A stretch of 64,000 nucleotides of DNA from HGM13233 sp900762805 (GTDB lineage: Bacteria > Bacillota > Clostridia > Oscillospirales > Ruminococcaceae), in assembly GCA_937993755.1 (NCBI GenBank), contig CALKMA010000002.1:1-64000 (forward strand), read 5' to 3'. The notes beneath the pieces were generated by a model, which saw only the letters and a program-made list of their open reading frames with translations, did no database searches and was not told the origin of the DNA. A program made the position numbers and the translations under genes. How positions within the stretch are numbered: the stretch's first letter is position 1; every line of letters starts with the position of its first letter. Of the stretch, positions 58,513 through 64,000 are shown one piece after another.

Positions 58513-58998
58513 CTAAAGCAGTATCACGGCTGCGATACAGCCGCCGATCGGCCAGAGGACCTGCTCCAGCTTTTCACGGTCCGCCCGTGCCTTGGCCCTT
58601 TCCGCCAGTGAGGTGCGAATGGTCTCGGCGCACTGCCGGAGCTGGGCCGCTTCCCCGTCGGCGTCAAACCCGCTCGTCCGGCGCAATGCGGCCTCGCACG
58701 CGCTGCGCAGCTCAGCCGGAAGCACTGGCTCGCCGCGTTCCCGCCACCGTTCAGCCACCTCGGCGCCCGTCCGCGCATTGTCCAGCAGCGGCAAAAAGGG
58801 CGCATAGGCATCGCAGGAGGCCGCCCGACGAAAGATTTCCGGCAATGAGACTGCTCTTGCCTGCAGCCCATCGGCCAGCTCGCACAGGAGGCTTGAAAAC
58901 TGCCTGGCACGTCCGGCGTCGGCGCGCAGCCGCTGCACACGCAGCCGGCCAAACAATGTAAAGCTGAATACCATTACAGTTGCGATGAACAGTCTCAT
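58513..58998 (-). CDS. spoIIIAB: Stage III sporulation protein AB
   Basis: 161 residues. N-terminal membrane helix, a mostly helical cytoplasmic body related to type II secretion GspF-like folds, and a C-terminal membrane helix (LWPIGGCIAAVILL). The RLR...DG.QARAVSLPEIFRRA segment is typical. It follows spoIIIAA immediately (stop/start overlap) and the start at 58998 is the only ATG near the family's N-terminus. Confidence 0.92.
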   Translation of the reverse strand: MRLFIATVMVFSFTLFGRLRVQRLRADAGRARQFSSLLCELADGLQARAVSLPEIFRRAASCDAYAPFLPLLDNARTGAEVAERWRERGEPVLPAELRSACEAALRRTSGFDADGEAAQLRQCAETIRTSLAERAKARADREKLEQVLWPIGGCIAAVILL

Positions 58999-58999
58999 A

Positions 59000-59854
59000 C
59001 TACGAATTCTCCCTGATTTCCTTGATTTTTCCCGCCTGTTCCCCTGCTCCCAGAAAGGCAACGCAGTCAAAGTATCCCGTGATATCATCCGGCAAGGAGC
59101 GCTCGCCGGCATGGAGCGTCGCCAGCGTCTGGCAGCCGCTCAGCCTCGCCAGGCGGATGGCGGCAAGGTCGTCTGCCGAGCCGATTTCATCGCAGACAAT
59201 ATAATCGGGCGCCAGTGTGCGGATAGCCATCGAGAAGCCGCGGCGGCGGGAAACACCGTCCAGAATATCGGAGGCTTCTCCGACATCAAGCTGCGGGAGT
59301 CCGTCCGCCATGGCGGCGATCTCGCGCCGTTCATCGACGATCGCCGTCCGATACCAGTGCGGCGCCGAGGCAGCGTAGCGCGCAAGATCCCGCAGCACAG
59401 TCGTCTTACCGCTGGCGACGGGGCCGGCCAGCAGGATGCTGCGGCGGCTGTCGATCAGCCGGTATAGCGGCGCGCCGCAATGCAGAACCTGCCGCGCAAC
59501 GCGGATATTGAGCGACGAGACTCTCATAACGCGCCCGTTTATCACATTGCCGCAGACGGCTGCCCGATGCCCGCCGGACAGTGTCAGGTACCCGTTCTCC
59601 AGCTCGGCTGTTCTGGCAGCCAACGAGTGGTCACTCAGCTCCAGCAGCAGCGTGCGGAGCTGTTCCTCGGTTGGGGCGGCAGCGCCTGAAAGCTCCGACA
59701 GCTTCTTACAGCCCGTCCGCCCATAGAGCAGCACATTGCGCCCTGCCTTGAGCCGCAGCTCTGTCAGCCAAGCATGGCCGCCGGTCAGCGCCCTTGCGGC
59801 CGGCTGCCCCAGCCACGGCGGCAGCCGCGCTATCAGTTGTCCGGCAGCATCCAT
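59000..59854 (-). CDS. spoIIIAA: Stage III sporulation protein AA (ATPase)
   Basis: 284 residues. Soluble secretion-type ATPase. Walker A AGPVASGKT is at 143-151, the acidic IVDERREIA follows at about 170, and IVCDEIGSADD is the Walker B. It powers the SpoIIIA channel and is required for late sporulation gene expression in the forespore. The start at 59854 follows AAGGGGTGAG. First gene of the eight-gene operon. The expected sigma-E promoter is not clear; only CATATATA near 59875 recalls a -10. Confidence 0.94.
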   Translation of the reverse strand: MDAAGQLIARLPPWLGQPAARALTGGHAWLTELRLKAGRNVLLYGRTGCKKLSELSGAAAPTEEQLRTLLLELSDHSLAARTAELENGYLTLSGGHRAAVCGNVINGRVMRVSSLNIRVARQVLHCGAPLYRLIDSRRSILLAGPVASGKTTVLRDLARYAASAPHWYRTAIVDERREIAAMADGLPQLDVGEASDILDGVSRRRGFSMAIRTLAPDYIVCDEIGSADDLAAIRLARLSGCQTLATLHAGERSLPDDITGYFDCVAFLGAGEQAGKIKEIRENS

Positions 59855-60290
59855 GCTCTCACCCCTTGTCCCATATATATGAAACGGGACGAGCGTTAGA
59901 ACCGCCTGACCGCCGCGCTTCTCACGGTGCAAGTCAGAACCGGCACCAGAGCCGCTCCGAGCATTACCGAACCGCACGATCTGCCGGACGCCCGGCTAAT
60001 ACATAAATCCCGCCCCACCCTCCGGCTTTTTCTTCACCGCTCTCAGACTCGGCTGACCGGCGGCTTCTTCATCCTCTTTGCTGCTTGGCGGCGGGAAGCA
60101 TTACATTGAAAGGGGCAATAGAACAGGCCCCGCTCAAAAGCGGGGCCAAGTGAAGGTGATGTTCTATTGACAAAAGATATGCCCGGAAATGCAGACGTTC
60201 CATATATGCTTGGCGCGGCGGCCTGCTTTCCATAAAGCGGCATACACGGGGCAAGGGTAAAAGCATGGAGATCAGCGCGCTCAGACAGCG
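59855..60290. other. Gap between spoIIIAA and ligA
   Basis: No gene is supported in about 435 bases. It contains the probable ligA terminator at 60126-60147, the spoIIIAA promoter region and an imperfect palindrome GTCCC...GGGAC just upstream of spoIIIAA (about 59865-59887). Confidence 0.45.
60126..60147 (-). terminator. Probable terminator of yunB-ligA
   Basis: A 9-bp stem GGCCCCGCT / AGCGGGGCC with a four-base loop. The minus-strand exit is CTGTTCTATTG, only weakly T-rich. Confidence 0.5.
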
Positions 60291-62273
60291 TTACGGTTCA
60301 TTCTCCCCCAGCATGGCAAGCAGCTGCTGTTCGGAAAGCACTGGCACACCCAGGGCATTGGCCTTGTCGAGCTTGCTGCCGGCCTCCTCGCCGGCCACGA
60401 CATAGGAGGTCTTTTTGCTGACTGAAGCGGCCACCTTGCCTCCGTTGCTCTCAATGAGCGCACGCATATCATCGCGCGAATGGCGCTCCAGGCGGCCGGT
60501 CAGCACAAAGGTCTTGCCGGCCAGCAGTGCTGAGGCGTTCTGCGACCGATAGGTCATGCTGACGCCGGCCGTCTTCAGCCGTTCGATGAGATCGGCGGCC
60601 CCGGCGCGCGCAAAAAACTGCACGATACTGTCGGCTATGATATCTCCGATACCATCGACCGACGCCAGCTCATCCACCGTAGCGGCCATGACGCGGTCAA
60701 TATCACCGAAGGTGTTGGCGATCAACACGGCTGACCGGCGGCCGACATTGCGGATGCCGAGGCTGAACAACAGCCGGTCAAGACCGCGGCCGCACGAGCG
60801 GTCAATAGCTTCTATCAGATTTTCGGCAGATTTTTCGGCAAAGCCGTCCAGCGCTTTCAGCTGTTCAGCCTTGAGGCTGTAGAGGTCGGCGATATTGCTC
60901 ACCAGCTTGCGGGACAGCAGAGCGTCAACAGCGGCAGGCCCCATACCGTCGATATCCATAGCCTCGCGCGAAGCATAGTGGATAAGGTTGCGCCGCAGCT
61001 GCTCAGGACATTCGGGGTTGAGACAGCGCAGAGCGGCCTCGCCGTCGAGGTGCGCCGTCGGACTGCCGCAGGCAGGACAGGTATCGGGCAGACGAAAAAC
61101 GGCGTTGTGTTCAAAGCGGCTGACGCGCACGACCTCCGGAATGATGTCGCCTGCCTTGCGCACGACGATGATATCGCCGATGCCGAGCTGAAGATGATCG
61201 ATAAAGTCCTGATTGTGCAGCACGGCGCGCGAGACGGTCGTTCCGGCCAGCTGCACCGGATCAAAGACGGCAGTCGGCGTCAGCACACCGGTGCGGCCGA
61301 CACCCACTTCGACAGCATTGAGGCGCGTTTCCTTTTCCTCCGGCGGGTACTTGAAGGCGATGGCCCATTTGGGGAATTTGTTGGTCGAGCCAAGCTCGGC
61401 GCGGTAGGCCAGCTGATCGACCTTGATAACAGCGCCGTCGATATCGACCGGCAGGGCGGCGCGCTCGGCGCCAATGCGCTCGACCTCGGCGCGGACGGCG
61501 ACAAAATCAGCTTCGACGCGGCGATAGCCGATGGTCGGAAAGCCGAGGCTACGGATATAATCGAGCGTTTGGCTGTGCAGCGAAAAGGGCAGCCCCTCGG
61601 CCTGCTGCAGATTAAAGACAAACAGATCAAGCCCGCGCGCAGCGGTAACAGAGCTGTCTTTCTGCCGCAGTGAGCCGGCTGCTGCATTGCGGGGATTTTT
61701 GAACTGCGCCTCCCCCTCCTCATTCTGACGGGCTACCAGCTCGGCAAAGCGCGCCTTGGGCATATAGACCTCGCCGCGTACCTCAAACAGCGATGCCTCC
61801 GTATCAACAGACTTGGGGATCGAGCGGATGGTCACGGCGTTGGAAGTGATATCCTCCCCTGTTTCGCCGTCTCCGCGGGTCGAGGCGCGCATCAGACGGC
61901 CGCCGCGGTATTCGAGACTGACCGACAGCCCATCGATCTTCGGCTCCACTGTAAAGCATACGTCGGGAAAGCGCGCCGTAACGCGGTCAAAGAAGGCCTG
62001 CAGCTCGTCGAACGAAAAGGCGTCCTGAAGGCTTTCCATTTTGACGGCGTGGTGTACCTTGGCAAAAGCCGACGCTCCGGCTCCGCCGACATTTTTGGTG
62101 GGAGAATCGGCATGAGCCAGCTCCGGGTGCGCCGCCTCAAGCTCCTCCAGCTCGCGCAGCAGCCTGTCATAGTCGCTGTCCTCGATCTCCGGGTCGTCGA
62201 GGACATAATAGCGCCATGCATGGTACTTGAGCTTTTCCGTCAATTGATCGATCTTCTGCTTGATATCGTTCAT
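60291..62273 (-). CDS. ligA: NAD-dependent DNA ligase
   Basis: 660 residues. The adenylation domain has catalytic K112 (VEPKIDGLSVSLEY). An OB fold follows, then the zinc finger with CPACGSPTAHLDGEAALRCLNPECPEQ. A helix-hairpin-helix region (DIDGMGPAAVDALLSRKLV...) and a C-terminal BRCT domain (about 585-655, LLAGKTFVLTGRLERHSRDDMRALIE) complete it. It seals nicks in replication and repair. Its start overlaps the yunB stop (ATGA). Confidence 0.97.
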   Translation of the reverse strand: MNDIKQKIDQLTEKLKYHAWRYYVLDDPEIEDSDYDRLLRELEELEAAHPELAHADSPTKNVGGAGASAFAKVHHAVKMESLQDAFSFDELQAFFDRVTARFPDVCFTVEPKIDGLSVSLEYRGGRLMRASTRGDGETGEDITSNAVTIRSIPKSVDTEASLFEVRGEVYMPKARFAELVARQNEEGEAQFKNPRNAAAGSLRQKDSSVTAARGLDLFVFNLQQAEGLPFSLHSQTLDYIRSLGFPTIGYRRVEADFVAVRAEVERIGAERAALPVDIDGAVIKVDQLAYRAELGSTNKFPKWAIAFKYPPEEKETRLNAVEVGVGRTGVLTPTAVFDPVQLAGTTVSRAVLHNQDFIDHLQLGIGDIIVVRKAGDIIPEVVRVSRFEHNAVFRLPDTCPACGSPTAHLDGEAALRCLNPECPEQLRRNLIHYASREAMDIDGMGPAAVDALLSRKLVSNIADLYSLKAEQLKALDGFAEKSAENLIEAIDRSCGRGLDRLLFSLGIRNVGRRSAVLIANTFGDIDRVMAATVDELASVDGIGDIIADSIVQFFARAGAADLIERLKTAGVSMTYRSQNASALLAGKTFVLTGRLERHSRDDMRALIESNGGKVAASVSKKTSYVVAGEEAGSKLDKANALGVPVLSEQQLLAMLGENEP

Positions 62274-62890
62274 GTTAATCCTGCAAACATCTCCGGCACA
62301 ACGCCCACAATAACCGTTTCGGCCACGCAGACTGTCACCGTGACATCCGTCGAGACCGAATACGGCGTGAGCAGCGCCGTGAGACTGACCTTAAAGTGAA
62401 ATAGTATTTGATGCCTTGTCTGATTGATGCCGGCACTGTCAAAGACGTTCTCCATCGTAACCGTAGTATAGGAGGATGGGATCATCTTCATGCTGACCTT
62501 GGGTCCCCGACCCGACAGCCATTCCCAGCCCGTCACAGTACCGATGGGGATGCCGATGGTGGAGGACGGCAGTGCCGAAAGCGCCCTGTTGACAGCCTCG
62601 GTCATCTGCGCGCGCAGCCGGTTGACAGCGGCTGCCTGTGAGCGCAGGGCACAGATACGGCCGGAAGCATCGTAGACCAGCTCGACCAGCGCCTCATAGC
62701 CGCTGAGCTGCCCGATGGAATCAGCCACTGCCTGATTGACGGCAAGATTGCACATAATGCTGGCCTGGCTCATCATCAGCGCTTCGGCAAAGGGACGGAC
62801 GGCGGCCGTGGAATAGAGCAGCAGCGCTGCCAGCAGCACCAACGCCAGCAGCGGCAGCAGCCACCGGCGGGCAGACCTTCTTCTTTTCAT
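62270..62890 (-). CDS. yunB: Sporulation protein YunB
   Basis: 206 residues. One N-terminal membrane helix (about 10-30) and an exported domain. YunB is a sigma-E-controlled protein needed for normal spore formation in B. subtilis. The FAEALMMSQASIMCNLAVNQAV stretch and the later VTVCVAETVIVGVVPEM match the family. It is read ahead of ligA with a four-base overlap, a pairing that couples a sporulation gene to a core ligase. Confidence 0.9.
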   Translation of the reverse strand: MKRRRSARRWLLPLLALVLLAALLLYSTAAVRPFAEALMMSQASIMCNLAVNQAVADSIGQLSGYEALVELVYDASGRICALRSQAAAVNRLRAQMTEAVNRALSALPSSTIGIPIGTVTGWEWLSGRGPKVSMKMIPSSYTTVTMENVFDSAGINQTRHQILFHFKVSLTALLTPYSVSTDVTVTVCVAETVIVGVVPEMFAGLT

Positions 62891-62943
62891 ACATTTCCCC
62901 TCTCACACCAGTGTATGGGAGGGGATGCGTATATGTTCCGATT

Positions 62944-63921
62944 TTAGAGTGAGATGGCGTTGGAGACGTCAATGAGCGTCATGTCAATGGTCTTGGTCAT
63001 CTGCAGCGCCTCCTCGATGTCAATGTCAACTATCTTTTCGTTGTGGATGGCCACGATGCGGTTGGTGATGCCGCGCGAGAGGATATCAACGGCATGGAAG
63101 CCCATGCGGCTGGCCAGCACGCGGTCGCGCAGCGTCGGCGTACCGCCGCGCTGCACATGGCCAAGAATGGTGGCGCGCGTTTCAACGCCCGAAATGCGCT
63201 GGATCTCCTTGGCGATACCCGCGATATCGCCGCAGCCCTCAGCGACGACAATGATGAAGTGCTTCTTGCCCGAACGCTGGGTGGCAAACATCTTGGAAAC
63301 GACGTCGCGCTCGATATCAAAGGGGATCTCCGGCACCAGCGTTGTCAGCGCACCGCAGGCAAGACCGGTATTGAGCGCCAGGAAACCGGCATGGCGGCCC
63401 ATGACCTCCACGACGCTGCAGCGGTCGTGCGACTGCGCCGTATCACGCAGCTTATCGACCATATCCACAACCGTGTTCATAGCGGTGTCGTACCCGATGG
63501 TTTCATCGGTGCAGCCGATATCATTGTCGATCGTGCCGGGCAGGCCGACGCAGGGAACGCCCACCTTGGACAGCGCCAGCGCGCCGCGGTAGCTGCCGTC
63601 GCCCCCGATGACGACAACGGCGTCAATGCCATTCTCCTCGCAGGTCTTTTTGGCCTTCAGCTGGCCGGACAGATGCATAAATTCCTCGCAGCGCGAGGTG
63701 TGCAGGATGGTGCCGCCGCGCTGGATGATCTCGGAAACGCTGCGGACGTTCATGGGAAAGGTGTCGTCATTGATCAGGCCGGTATAGCCATGCCGGACGC
63801 CGATGACATCAATGTCTCTGGAAATAGCGGTTCGTACAACGGCACGGATGGCCGCATTCATACCCGGCGAGTCCCCCCCGCTGGTCAGTACTGCAATGGT
63901 CTTGATTTGTTTGTTTTCCAT
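62944..63921 (-). CDS. pfkA: ATP-dependent 6-phosphofructokinase
   Basis: 325 residues, the usual length of the tetrameric bacterial enzyme. ATP loop LTSGGDSPGMNAAIR is at 12-26, the catalytic stretch LPGTIDNDIGCTDETIGYDTA (Asp in TIDND) follows, and MGRHAGFLAL comes later. It makes fructose 1,6-bisphosphate in glycolysis. The start at 63921 follows AAGGAGC; 13 extra codons upstream are unsupported. It is driven by its own promoter and ends 53 bases before the yunB start. Confidence 0.97.
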   Translation of the reverse strand: MENKQIKTIAVLTSGGDSPGMNAAIRAVVRTAISRDIDVIGVRHGYTGLINDDTFPMNVRSVSEIIQRGGTILHTSRCEEFMHLSGQLKAKKTCEENGIDAVVVIGGDGSYRGALALSKVGVPCVGLPGTIDNDIGCTDETIGYDTAMNTVVDMVDKLRDTAQSHDRCSVVEVMGRHAGFLALNTGLACGALTTLVPEIPFDIERDVVSKMFATQRSGKKHFIIVVAEGCGDIAGIAKEIQRISGVETRATILGHVQRGGTPTLRDRVLASRMGFHAVDILSRGITNRIVAIHNEKIVDIDIEEALQMTKTIDMTLIDVSNAISL

Positions 63922-63958
63922 ACTTTGCTCCTTTTGGCTCCTTTGTGTCAATGATATC

Positions 63959-63986
63959 ATTATAGCGTATTCGGAAACAGTTTCAA
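63959..63986 (-). promoter_or_regulatory. Promoter of pfkA
   Basis: TTGAAA (63986-63981) and TATAAT (63964-63959) on the minus strand are 16 bases apart, about 38 bases before the pfkA start. Confidence 0.74.
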
Positions 63987-64000
63987 CGAGGTCTGTGAAA

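Overview
The window is chromosomal DNA of a GC-rich, endospore-forming member of the Bacillota, most probably class Clostridia (Oscillospiraceae/Ruminococcaceae-like). The evidence is the content: a complete spoIIIAA-AH operon, spoIIM-like, yunB and cwlD genes, the Gram-positive replicative polymerase PolC, ArgR, a Ktr-type potassium system, an L-box lysine riboswitch, strong AGGAGG ribosome binding sites and sigma-A promoters of the TTGACA-17-TATAAT type. The genus is inference; there is no rRNA gene here. Most of the window is ordinary core genome with tight operons and many 4-base ATGA stop/start overlaps.

Layout: (1) 1-4.0 kb: tRNA-Gly, a membrane-protein gene broken by a frameshift, ktrA/ktrB on the minus strand and a dead fragment of an IS630-like transposase. 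(2) 4.0-12.5 kb: an ABC ATPase/permease pair driven by a perfect sigma-A promoter, a two-gene asymmetric heterodimeric ABC exporter, and an unrecognised three-gene envelope cluster whose first and last proteins share a small helical module. (3) 12.6-25.2 kb: a long plus-strand core block, rpsB-tsf, then pyrH-frr-uppS-cdsA-dxr-rseP-ispG, then polC. It couples translation, isoprenoid (MEP) and envelope-lipid synthesis. (4) 25.5-30.8 kb: tRNA-Arg, a lysine-riboswitch-controlled NhaC-family transporter, a TetR regulator, and asd-dapA. Lysine supply and lysine transport sit close together. (5) 30.9-36.5 kb: queA and tgt (queuosine) with a small acidic ORF between them, yajC, a TIGR04086 membrane protein, a SpoIIM-like protein, a TetR regulator and a small P-loop kinase. 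(6) 36.8-41.0 kb: the least ordinary part, with an acetyltransferase, a complete Xer-type tyrosine recombinase, about 1.4 kb of gene-free repeat-bearing DNA, and a HAD hydrolase. The gene-free stretch contains a perfect 28-bp 11-6-11 palindrome and a remnant of a second acetyltransferase. (7) 41.0-53.97 kb, minus strand: radA, cwlD, galK, a lipoprotein, then recN-argR-nadK-tlyA-dxs-ispA-(TsaD/Kae1 paralogue)-nusB. This is the classical Gram-positive nusB...recN order, but with xseA/xseB absent and a Kae1-like gene in their place. (8) 54.0-64 kb, minus strand: an Asp23-family protein, the spoIIIA operon, ligA-yunB, and pfkA.

The genes work together mainly as housekeeping and sporulation units. 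Five isoprenoid genes (dxr, ispG, dxs, ispA, uppS) feed undecaprenyl phosphate and quinone/prenyl synthesis. The spoIIIA operon, yunB, cwlD and the SpoIIM-like protein belong to spore formation.

I did not see a prophage, a CRISPR array, a secondary-metabolite cluster or a recognisable defence system. The strongest leads for something new are the three-gene HhH-like/SH3-repeat/membrane cluster (10.2-12.4 kb) and the palindromic Xer-like site near the recombinase (39.47 kb). A NusB with a long disordered tail and several hairpins that appear to control the next gene are further leads.
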